64,000 bases of DNA, taken from the NCBI GenBank assembly GCA_958450365.1, contig CAUEEP010000914.1, positions 1,254,501 to 1,318,500 of the forward strand, given 5' to 3'. The translations under genes and the position numbers were made by a program. This stretch comes from Mesorhabditis belari. Lineage: Eukaryota; Nematoda; Chromadorea; Rhabditida; Rhabditidae. A model generated the notes under the pieces. That model made no database searches. It worked only from the letters and a program-made list of their open reading frames with translations, and was not told where the DNA came from. How positions within the stretch are numbered: position 1 is the stretch's first letter; every line of letters begins with the position of its first letter. Shown in pieces: positions 11,315 to 22,500 of the stretch.

Positions 11315-14300
11315 ATGGACGAGAATAACGAAAAAGCTGAGCGAAACGAAAAGGAAAATGAGAAGAATGACGAACGAAAGGAAGAAAAAGATGCAGAAGA
11401 GGACGAAAATACGATAAAAATCGGTAGGTGTCAATTTATTTAAATTTATCATCTAGAACTTTATTTATTTTTAAGCTTTAGCTTTTTCTAGCTTTAGCTT
11501 TAGATTAGAATCCTTCAGCTAGGCTATAGACTATTAGGAATAGTTTGAGAGAAATTTTAACAAAATTTTGACCTTGGGAGCTTCTATTTAAAATAACCCT
11601 CATCGACTTGATAGCGTTTTTATGGTTTAGGAATCTTGTGCTAGGCTTAGGCTTATGAGCTAAAGGCTTAGGCTTATAACCAGTTTAAAATTTTTTTTTC
11701 TTTTAGCTCTTCAATATCGCCCACTTGATCGACTTCCAGTTGAGGAACGAAGTAAGGATTGTGTTTAAAGATAAAACAAAGTACAATAAATCTAAAGATA
11801 CAGGGTGTTCAAAAGTTTCCCATTTCAACTCAAAAAAAGAGCTTTGACACCAAGACCACCACCTTAAGCTACTTGAACTTTTTCAGAAATTTGAGTTGAA
11901 AATGAGAACTTTTGTTGAACACCCTGTATAAATGATATTAAATTTTTAGCCTAAAAGGTAAACTTAACTGGTTGGCTTGATAAAAACGAACATTTTAGTG
12001 ACCAAATGTTTCATCTGCAAAGATGGGGACAGCGTTGAAGAGCCGTTGATTCAATGCGAGCACAAGTACAAGGAGCCAGGCATAAAGTGCAGCACTCATT
12101 TCCATCAGGTTTGTTGATTTGAGGGAGAAAAGCAGCTGTAATAAGTTCGACGCCTACTGGAGCTGAAAAGCTGACGTTTACTGCTAAAACTTGTAAGCTT
12201 TAACACAATAAAGGACAAAAATGCCAGAAACTTTGTAAAAATGAAAATTTTAGGCGTGCATCGACAAATACAACGCCGGTGGCTTTTCGATGAACCGGCT
12301 TGAGTCAGAGGTGTGATAATAGTTTTTGACTTTAGCTCAAATTGTGCAAATTTTAGCGTATCTTCAAGAAATGCCCACTTCACATTTGCTTCACATGTTG
12401 GTCGGATTGTATGCGCACATCGGCACTTAAAGGTTTTCTTTTTTTCAATGACCAGATTCACATTTTCATTGCAGGAAACTTGCTGCAGTGTCACTATTGT
12501 ATGCGAGCTTTTCATCTCACTTGTTCGCCGGCTAATCGTGTGGTGAGTTTTGGATGGAATAAAATGCTGACTAGAAGTTTAAGATTAGTTCAGCATTGGT
12601 CTGGGGCTAGGACTAGACCAAGACCAGAACATAACATATTTAGAGCAGGGCATGGTCAATGCCGAATCTGTCGGACGAGTGCTAGTGTCAGAAGCCAGGG
12701 CAGATCTAGGCCTAGAACAAGTACAAGAAAGGGGATTAGGATTAGGGCCATTCATATCCTAAAGCACATCCTTATAATTTGTTCTTCTTTAGGAGCCCGA
12801 GCCCAACTTAATCACACCAAGCACAGTGGATGCAGACGGAAAATCGATCGTAATAGAGAGCGTCTCGTATTGTATTTGCTCGCGACATCAAAACCTCGAG
12901 CCAAAGTGGGTTTTGTTTTCATGTATCAGAGTCTATTTCATATTTTCAGGTTGAAGAAAATGATAAAAATCAACCAGAAGCTTAGTTATTGCTGCGAGTG
13001 CAATGAGGGTGAGCACTGATTCATAAAAACTCGATGCTTTACCATTTCTTTAGCACCCATCGACGGTGAGACGTTGCAAGGATGCGCTAACTGCCCGCGC
13101 TCGTTCCATCCACGCTGTTATCGTTACACAAAAGTGATACCAGAGGGTGAGCTTTAGGCTCAATAGTATCTATTGGGTTTGCCCGGAATTAGATGTAGTA
13201 AACCGGCCTTCAAACTTTATAACTTTTGAACTTTGAGCTGAAATTTTAAGCTTTTGAGTGGCACAAATCAAGATTATCAACTTTATAACGTTCTTCATTT
13301 AGTTGCGGGGACGTGGTGCGAACGATGTATCTTCGCCGACGAGTTTCGCCTTAATGAATATGTGATCGTTCGTTACAAGAATAGGTTGGGGTGAATAATT
13401 TGAGACTTGCTAATCTATTATTTAGTTGGTATCCCGCTCAAATTGTGCTACCTGATCGCTTTCCGAAAACAAAGAAAAATATTGACAAGTTTGGAGAATA
13501 CAATGCTGAGTCAGGTATATCTTGTATTGCATTTGACTGTCTGAGTGAGACGGATTAATATACTTTGCTAAATCCTAATCTAGACCTAGCCTTGCGTTTA
13601 TTTTTTAAAAATTCTTCTAGTCAGAGTGTTTAATGTTATTTTTTCCAGGTTTTGTCACCGTCGCGTGGGTTGGCTACACGGATACGTATGCTGTGGCTCC
13701 ATATCAACATTGCATTGAGATGCCCAAGGGAAGCATCGACCATTTTCGCCACTCGGATTCGAAAAGCAGGAATGGTTTGTTTTGTTTTAAAAGAACTTGA
13801 GCCTAAGACGTAATTCTTTCAGTTAGAATGTTTAATAACTTAGGTTGGCTAGAGCTCGAGGCGAGTAGCAACGAGATACCATTGCCACTTCCAAGCAAGG
13901 ACGTCGATTTCACGGCCACAGAGTGCAAAAGCCGTTATTCGTCGATCAAGGTAAACTTTAGCTTGTGTACAAGCACTCCTCGCTTGGAATCGCTTAAAAT
14001 ATGAATTTTCAGCGTTCGATCTATTACTCGGATGACGCGCGACCAACCAAAGAGGATACATTGGATGAAGCGTTGTGTGATTGCCCAGAAGGAGAGGAGA
14101 ATCGTTGCGCGTCCGGATCGTCTTGCTTGAATCGAAGCCAAAACCAGGAGTGCCCATTTGTGAGTCATTTTCTGAAACTAAAGGTTTAGTTAGCTGAATA
14201 CTTTTATAACAGGAATAACAGGCTAATAGAAACTGGGCCATCAAGGTTTGGCTCGTTTAGCATTAATTCAGTAACTAAGATACATATAATGGCAAAGTCC

Positions 14301-17300
14301 ACAATGCTTTTAGGCATGCGCGAAGAAACGCGGTGGTTGCTTGAATCGTGAGATTACGAATGGAGACTATTGCAAGTATGTGAAAGTGAAGGACGTTGGT
14401 CGAATGGGAAAAGGACTGTTTGCGACAAAAGATCTTGAAGTGGTGAGTGGAAGGTGGTTTTGCTCATTGACTCTTCTACTTTAGGGAACATTTATTGGCG
14501 AGTACGCAGGGGAAATCATTTCGAAGGCTGAGCAATTGAGACGGGTAAATGATTTTGAAGTAATAACTTGTTATGATGTTAAATGATTGCTTGTTAAAAT
14601 GTTTGCTTTAGATTGAGCAGGCGACGAGCAGCCGTAATTTGGAGGAGATGCATTACATGTTGTCGGTTTCAAGTCTTCATCGGGTCGTCGACGCAAAGTT
14701 CAAGTCGAATTTGAGCAGGTAGTGCTTAACACGGCATAAAAATTGGAAAATTTAACCTTTAGATTCATCAATCACTCGTGCGAACCGAATTGCATCGTTG
14801 AGCCGATTCTAATCGTTATCAAGGAGACCAAGTTGGCATGTGTTGTGGGTTTTAGCGGTTTTTTGGTATTTTATAGATTTAAAACAGTACTTATACCTAA
14901 TTCTTCGAGCTTATGAGTGACTTTAGAGAGACGAGCGAATTCGCATCACCACGACGCGTCCCATCAAAGCTGGTAAGCATTTTTTTTTGTTGGTAATAAC
15001 TATGTCGTTTTAGCTTACTAACTAACCACTGTCTTAACTCTAACTCGATCATTCCCAATTTTCAGACGAGCAGCTCACTTTTGACTATGCAATGGAAGCT
15101 TACAAAGAGAGTGGAACCCTTCAGACGTGTCATTGCGGATCGAAGAAGTGTCGAGGTTTGTGAAAGGTTGTTGATCCCAATAAGTTGTTCTAATTTAGGA
15201 ACCCTTGGAGGCAGAGCTGCAAAGCCGGTTATTGATGATACGGTGAGTTGTACTTCTGGTGCGCAATCTATTGTTGGTCGATAAGTAATGAGTCAATTTC
15301 AAACAGAAATATTTACTCAATAAAGCCATTTAAATCAATGCAAATAGTTTCCGCATTTTTCAATAAAAAGTGCCCGTTTTGCTGGTAGAAAGCGAATTCT
15401 TCTCACGTAAAAAAATCTTTGATTTTAAGTCAAACTAATTCTGTACCCATTTTTTGGTATCTTTTTCATCTCCATTGTCATCAAAGTGCTCTCCGACTAG
15501 AACATTTCTCATTGACCGAAATGAATGGTAATCTGATGGAACTAGATCTGGGGAATATGCTGGGTGGGGAGAAGTTCCCAGTCCAGGTTCTTGGTTGTAG
15601 AGCGAGTCAGTTTAGCAGTGTGTAGGCGAGCATTGTTGCAATATGGCCTTTTTCAGAGTTGGTCTTTTTTGGCTCAAGAGCTTTAGCCAGGTTCTACAAT
15701 TGATTACTGTATTGTTGAGAGTTAGGGGTTTGCTTGTTATCCTATAACTTTCAGCACTCCCAGTATCCAATAATCCCCATTAACAACCTCAACCGGTCTC
15801 CCAGGGTGGTCGCTTTCGATCAAAGATTTGATCCCATTTTTAAACTTGTGAAACCATCGATCACATAGCCACATGTAGAGCGGGCCATGACCATATACTT
15901 TTGTTATGTAGTCTAGAGCTAGGCTTGAAGATGAGCATTTAGCAAACCCAAATAGCATAACATGCTGAATATGCTCATTTGGCAAATTTGCACTAATCGA
16001 AAAAATAAGTAGTTAATAAAGAAATAAGAATGCCCAATCAATGAAAGTGTTTTGAAATAAGGGAAGTCTGTTGTTTCTTTTAGTGGTAAACACTAAGGGT
16101 CAACTAAAACTTTATGGCAAAACTTCCTTTCTTTCACGTGACTCATTACTTATTGGCCAGCTCAATAACAAATGTTTGTTTTCAGAAGACAATGTCAAGG
16201 AAGATTCGCGGAAAGCGAAAGGTGCGAATCGTCGAAGAGGAAAAGGAGAACGCAACACTTGGATCACCGAGAAAGAGAAGAACGACCGGATCATCGGTGA
16301 GATCACAACGGCGAAGGGGTGCTGTTGCTGGAAGTGATGAGGTTTGTTAAAATCATTTTTTTAATTGTATATACTATCTATTTAGGCGAACTTGGTCGCT
16401 GTTGTGCCAGCTCTTGATGAAAACAAGGAAACTGTTGGGGCGGCAAAAAGAAGAAAAACGATTAGCGACTGCAAAGCACTGACAACATCACAACGACAAC
16501 GAAGTGCTGATGTTGAAGGAAAAGATGAGGTTTGCTAGAGCTTTGTATTCTATGTTATCCATTTAGACGAACTTGGCCGTTGTTCTGCAAGCTGTTGACA
16601 CTCGAAAAGACGATGAGACGGCAAGAACTCGAAGAAGAGGACGGCAAAGACGGGCGAAAGCCAATGAAACTAGTGCAATGATCGATGATGATGACAAGGA
16701 AAACGGCAAGACAGGGAGAAAGAACAAAAATGGCAAGGGAAAGGTGGGAGATTTTAAGTTGGATAGTAATACTTTCTAGTCTAGCAAACTATAACACGCA
16801 ATCGAGTACGAGCCTTGCACCCTAGAATTTGTATGTTTTAGGCTGAAGCTGAACTGCTGTTTTTAAATATTGGATTACTGTAGAACCGCTATTGGAACAA
16901 AAAATCAAGCAACAGGATTACCTTTTCTAAGAGACATTCATAGATTACCTTTTCTAATAGACAACCCCTCCAGAATAGTATTATCTTAATACATAGATCA
17001 AGCCACTTTTTCTACTGTTCATTTTTAGAATTTTGTGCTCCCCATTGAGTTTCTGAGAGTTATGGGGAAACGGCGTTCAATGCCTCAACAGGTTCGTAGT
17101 TTTTGAATTGTCTAGTTCATTTTTCTTTTAGAAACCCCTTGAGTTCCGGAGAGTTATTGAGAAGCGACGTTCAATGCCTCAACAGGTTCGTGGTTTTTGA
17201 ATTGTCTAATTCATTTTTCTTTTAGACACCAACCAGTGCAATCATTCCCGATCAGGGGGCTCTCGTGGTAATTGATGCACAAATGACGTGAGTTTTTTTA

Positions 17301-17451
17301 CATGTAGAGTCAAAGCAGCAACTGCTTACTGATTAGTGTATAAGTAGAGCTGATACTTAAATACCATACTTTTTCTAAGGCTTAAGCGTATTGTGACAAT
17401 CAATATCTTTCTAATTTTAGTGCCACTTCTCCACTTAGCCTCACTCAGTGA
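11315..17451 (+). CDS. mes-4: NSD/MES-4-type histone H3K36 methyltransferase (PHD, PWWP, AWS, SET, post-SET)
   Basis: Chromatin enzyme that would transfer methyl groups from S-adenosylmethionine to histone H3 Lys36. Start ATG 11315, with an acidic-basic leader (MDENNEKAERNEKEN). PHD-type zinc fingers follow: CFICKDGDSVEEP..C..C..H..C (11999-12108 on), CPLHICFTCWSDC and LLQCHYCMRAFHLTC (12356-12541), CCECNEG..LQGCANCPRSFHPRC (about 12950-13145). A PWWP-like stretch (RWYPAQIVLPDRF...VAWVGYTDTYAV, 13427-13775) is next, then a Cys-rich AWS domain (CDCPEGEENRCASGSSCLNR, 14012-14350) and SET: GRMGKGLFATKDLEVGTFIG, EYAGE, RFINHSCEPNC, ADEQLTFDYAMEAY. Post-SET CHCGSKKCRG ends near 15155. Catalytic NHSCEPNC and FDY are intact. 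Downstream exons (16187-17451) encode a Lys/Arg-rich tail built from duplicated exons. TGA at 17449-17451. In worms MES-4 maintains germline H3K36 methylation; orthology is inferred from domain order. Confidence 0.85.
11799..11928. mobile_element. 126-bp TA-flanked inverted-repeat element (mariner-type MITE)
   Basis: Begins TA-CAGGGTGTTCAAAAGTT and ends with the complement, AACTTTTGTTGAACACCCTG-TA. The inner part is also partly complementary (TTCAACTCAAA versus TTTGAGTTGAA), so the single strand would fold as a hairpin. It has no coding capacity and lies in an intron of the methyltransferase gene. Confidence 0.75.
15340..15985 (-). pseudogene. Internally deleted mariner transposase
   Basis: On the minus strand the frame from 15985 encodes the mariner N-terminal helix-turn-helix region, ending in CDRWFHKFKNGIKSLIESDH and PGRPVEV, the linker that follows the second HTH. 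The catalytic middle is missing. From about 15690 downward a frameshifted C-terminal part resumes, with NARLHTA, then PAYSPDLVPSDYHSF, the segment around the last catalytic Asp of mariner elements, interrupted by stops. So the copy is dead and lacks at least the first catalytic Asp region. It fills the 15241-16186 intron of the methyltransferase gene, in antisense orientation. Ends were not defined. Confidence 0.75.
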
Positions 17452-18288
17452 ACGGGTCCACCAATTCTCCCGATTTTCGTCCAAATCATCGCCAATTTCT
17501 TCACTTCTTTCGTTTCAGTTTGCAAAATTTTGGTTTCTCTGTTGGCTTTAGTCCCCCATTTTTCCTTTTTTCAGCTTTTCGAATGATCTCTTTGTAAATA
17601 CTTTGCGATCTCGCTCATTGCTCAACCCTATTTAATTCTAAATTTTTCTCATGATTTTCGTTCTTAAAAATGTTCTTATCTCATGACATTACAGTGCAAT
17701 ATGGTGATTTTTTGTCCTCACTTCATTTTTTCATCCCACTAACCTCTTTCGATGATCTCACAAATTCGGTTTTCCTTTGGTTTGTTTGTTTGTTTGTTTG
17801 CGCTTTGCTATTGTAAACCCTCCAATTATTAACAGATTGTTATTTCTTTGAATGAAAACGATCTTTTCTTTAGATGTCTTTTTTCCCTTTTATTGTATCG
17901 CGCGAATCTCGAAATCTCACTAATTTCTTGCTCACGTTAAATGATTGCTTCCCTATGCGACGTTCGAGTTATCAAGTTTCTCGTTTGCCACAGGCGCATC
18001 AAAATGTTGTTTTTTCACAGTTTCAGCTGCATAAAATGTTTGCGAATAAATGACAAGGTTAAAGCAAAAAACAAAAAGCGGCGGTTTCGCAGCTCTACAC
18101 TATGGTCAAGGCGCAATCATCGGTCTACATTCAAAGGGTGAAGGGTACGGAGTAGGTTTGCTAAACGGGCATCCCGTCAACGCCTTATCGGGAAATTTCC
18201 CGTTTCCTGTCAATTTTCGGATAAACACGCCTAATACCGAGCATATCAGAAACCTCGACTTGCCTTATTCATATGGATATTACTTTTT
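17452..18288. other. 3' flank of the methyltransferase gene, no further gene seen
   Basis: T-rich DNA that should hold the 3' UTR, with a short (GTTT)n run near 17779-17800. Small open frames between 17941 and 18290 have no recognisable domain and are not supported as genes. Confidence 0.5.
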
Positions 18289-19193
18289 TTAAAGGGGGGG
18301 GGAGTATTAATCGCGGCCGGATGACCATAAAAATTTTTTTACGGTAACCACCTATTTTTTTATTTAAATATTTAAATAAATTTAATTTAATTATAAAAAG
18401 AATAAAAATCACCCGGTCAGTGATTTGGTGGGTTTACAAATTTTTGGAAACGCTGCAAGGCTCGCGTAGTTCATCTACAAGGTAAGTGCGAAAGTAAAGC
18501 AAAAATCAGGCATTAAAAAAACAAGATCGTCACTCATCAGACACCTCAGCACAGTCTAGATCGATTGAGTTTTAATTGCAGATAAAGTTAAAAACAAAAT
18601 AAAAAGCACAAAAAACAATAAAAATAAGTTGTTAATCTATAATTCTTCCTCTTCTTCCAAGCAGTTTCTCAAATCGGCTTCCTATCTTAGTCAAATTCCA
18701 ACGCATCCTCAGCAAAAATGACTGGATCTCCTCCATCTTCAGCGCTTTGATTGACGCAATTAGATCTTTTTTTTCCATTCGATTGTGGTTTTCTTTTGTG
18801 CGTAACATAAGTTTTCTGGCTTTCGGAAAAGCAAGAGTATTTAGAAGACCATAAAAGCTAGATTAGCTTAATGATCTTTTGCATTATCTAAAAATAAAAT
18901 CTCCATCTTGAAAAATGCATCTAGAGATGTTAAAAACCAAAATTGTAGATCGAAAGTCTAAAGAAAACAAAAAGAAAACATAATGCCTGATTTTTGCTTT
19001 ACTTTCGCACTTACCTTGTAGATGAACTACGCGAGCCTTGCAGTGTATCCAAAAATTTGTAAACCCATCAAATCACTGAGCCGGGTGATTTTTATTCTTT
19101 TTATAATAAAATCAGCGATATTAAAATAAAAAACAGGTGGTTGCCGTAAAAAAATTTTTATGGTCATCCGGCCGCGATTAATACCCCCTTTAA
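18289..19193. mobile_element. TTAA-flanked inverted-repeat DNA transposon, copy 1 (piggyBac-like target site)
   Basis: Bounded by TTAA at 18289-18292 and 19190-19193. The ends are inverted repeats (GGGG..TATTAATCGCGGCC at the left; GGCCGCGATTAATACCCCC at the right). Inverted homology continues for about 220 bases per side, including CGCGTAGTTCATCTACAAGG at about 18462 and its complement near 19015-19034. TTAA duplication is typical of piggyBac elements. The interior carries only a short, degenerate acidic reading frame, so this is probably non-autonomous. A second copy lies at 61068-61954 with its interior in the opposite orientation. Confidence 0.8.
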
Positions 19194-19526
19194 GTAAATG
19201 TTCTACCAGTGAAAGAAGCAGAACCCGATTCTGGGACAGATAGAATGACCCTACTCCTTTTGTTGATATTTTAGCCCTTTATACTTTATAAATTTATTTA
19301 GAAAACAATGTTACACGTATTTGCGAGAGACACCCGCAACAAGTTGCCAACATATTCAAAAAAACAACAACAAAAGAAGAGGAAAAGCCAGTCGGCCGGA
19401 GTTCGGCGGCGGCAACAAACAAATGTGTGAGCATGAGAAGAAAAGACAATCAAAGCGTTAATGGCCCGAAAAGAATGACAAGCCGTCACACAAGAAAAAA
19501 TGGGCAAAAACACATACAAAAAGTTA

Positions 19527-22500
19527 TCAATCCAGATCGGCGAAGATCGTCTCAGCTCGCATGTCGAGCACATTGTCTTCATTGCTGATCGAAGCTTCAC
19601 CGTCTGTCCCCAAATTCTCGACGTTGGCCGCGAGAAGATCGCTGAGTTTTGGAGCCTCGGCCGTCGGTTGCATCTTGATCACGGCCTAAATTTGAAAAGT
19701 TAATACGCGCTCAACTACTTACATACATTCTTGAACTTCTAAACGAAAGCTGATTGCTTTTACATAAATACGGGATAAAAATCTACTTAAAACCTCACCT
19801 GATATTTGGTAGGCTCAGGCAGAGCGCTGAGCACCACGTCGACGACCGTGCAAATGGTGATTTCTTGAACAACAATGGGATTCACTCCATCCTTCGACTT
19901 CCAGTATAATGTGAGACGTGGTGGCGCAGCATTTTCGTGGAATTCCGGGTCACGAGCCATATCGAGTCGCTAAACAGAAGCATTAAAAAGTAAAATCCAC
20001 AAACTCACATTCACATAGACTCGCTTAACCACTCCATATTTGAAAACGAGAACATCAAATGAGGCATCGAGCACCGCGACAACCACTCCCTTTTCCTCCA
20101 AAGTTCCAACATGCTAAATAGAATGTTATAAAGATTAGATGCACTTCAACAAACCTTAACGAATAGACCAAAGAACGTGTCGGCACTCGCTTCAGAAACT
20201 GTCTTCGCAGCCGTCTTCTTGTCGTTGCAATGTCCGCAAATCTTGGCGATCTCCTTCACATCGGCCAAAGTTGGTGGCGGAGTGTAGCCACAAGCAGCCG
20301 ACAACAAACGATGCACCATCACATCCGGATATCGACGAATTGGCGAGGTGAAATGCGTGTAACTAAAAACAAATCGTTAAAGTTTATAGTATTGTAAATT
20401 GCTTACAATGGTGTAGCCAGAGCGTAGTGATAGTAATCACTTTGCGATTTCACGGCACCGGTGCAGAAATATTGGGCGAGTTGCATCGGGCGCATCATCA
20501 TCATTGAAAGCACTTGGTTGATAGCACTTTGAACCTTAACAAAATGCTAGAACCGACCGTTCGACTCAAGAAACCTCGTTTTTCCCTTCAAAGCGTCGCA
20601 GTCCCTGGGAAAGCAATTTAGACGTGGTGGCAGTGATCGGGAAACCAATCTTCTCACAAAGTTCAACCTAAAACTTGAATACTTTAGAAACAAAACCATC
20701 AAGTCGTACCGCTTCAGCCAGCACTTTTGCTTTTGGAGGAGGGTGTCGTCGAAGGACGGATGTTTCCGGGAAAGTCTCCTCGATCTTCTTAGCCACTCGC
20801 ATGTTCGCCAAAAGCATGTACTCCTCGACAAGCCGATTGGCATCCTGAAATCATTAAAGTGAGAAGCTAAACAATAATCAAGTTTACCCTTTGCACATAG
20901 ACTCCTACAGCGGTTGGCATGTTTGTATTTGGATCAAGGGCGAACTTCAACTTTGGTTGATCAAGGCGCAGAGCTAAAACTACTCATTTAAATCAATGCA
21001 AATTTTCCTATACCTCCGTTATCTTGCCGCTTTGTCCTAATCTTCTTTGCCATATTCCACAAAAGTTGGACCTGAATGAGTACTTTAATGAATCATTTTT
21101 AAGTTATACCTTTGTAGAGATTTCCGTTGAAGTGCATCCATCAGAGATTGGTGGTAGTTCGTCTGGGGCGAATTCCTTGTCCGGATTCTCGAGCATCTCT
21201 TGCGCGTGCTCATAAGCCAACTTGCAGCGACTTCTGATGATCGTTCGGGTAAACTTCTCGTCAAAAATCTGAAGCAAGGGATTCTTGAAATTTTTCACAT
21301 ACTCTACCTCTCCTTCCTCACTCATTTTCCAGACCACCGAGAAGCACAACCGATCCACACCAGAGTTCAACGAGCATAGCTCTTCACATAGTAATCGCGG
21401 AAGCATTGGGATCACCTAAAAATCTTGTTACAATGAGTCTACATTGAATTAAACTATACTTTGTGCACCAAGTAAGTTGATGTCGCTCTTTCACGAGCCC
21501 AGTTGTCCAGTTCACTATTTTCGAGCAAGAAGTGAGTCACATCTGCGATGTGTACGCCAATCTAAAAAATGGGGTTACAATAAATTTCTTGCAATAATAA
21601 AATTCAAGATACCTCCCATCCATGCGTTCCTTTTCCGTCAATGTCAGCGCAAGGCTTTATGTGTAGAGCATCATCGAGATCTCGGGCCGTCACAGGGTCT
21701 ATCGTGAAAATCAACTCATCTCGCAAATCGACACGGTACTTGAACTCTTTCTAAAGTTGAAGTTAAGAATGGAATCCAAACACGTTCCACCTCCTCAATG
21801 TGCCATTGACTTGATTCAGTAATTGGAAGACTTGAGAGTGCGAGCGGTGAGAACTCCTTTGTGTCAATGTTATTTGAAAGCAGCAAACCCTCCGTCTCGG
21901 TGTCAATATCACCTAGAGAAAATATATTAGATAAAAGGTAAGGAAAACACAAAATACCAGCAAGTCCCAAATGTCGCTCAAGCTTTCCGCGAGCAAATTG
22001 TGCAGTAGAAGCCCAATCGACCATTTTTGCAACAAAGAGGAACTTCTGATAATCCTGGGGTCGCTCAAAGAAATTCGCCGGAAGTTGGTCAGCCTAAACA
22101 ACAACTTTAAATGGCGTCACGATTCAAAACTTTAAATCGTGCTTAAAGTTTAATTTACCGGCAGCATCATCCTAGGCATTCGCGGATCGGTCGGGCTGAA
22201 GAGAGCCCAGTTGCGATTCCCATCGGCCATTACCTTCAATTGTCCCATAGCGGTTCGGCAGTTCTTCTGTTGAGCAATGAAAACCACCTAAGCAAAACAA
22301 GTAAAAAAAATACTTCAACTATACCTCAGCAGTCTTTTGTAGGCACGAATCGGGAACAATCTTTGAATCCTCCGGCAAATCAGCGAGTGTCCTCATCGAT
22401 GAGCGTTTATTCTGTGAGCCGGTTCCATTTGGTGACTTCTTGACGACAGGTTGCGACGAGGAGAGGCGGCGAAGCGAAGTCGGATCCGAATCCACATCAT

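Noticed and set aside
17941..18292. Small gene upstream of the TTAA element
   Set aside because: Two overlapping frames with no domain or splice signals, and the frame ends at the transposon border by chance.
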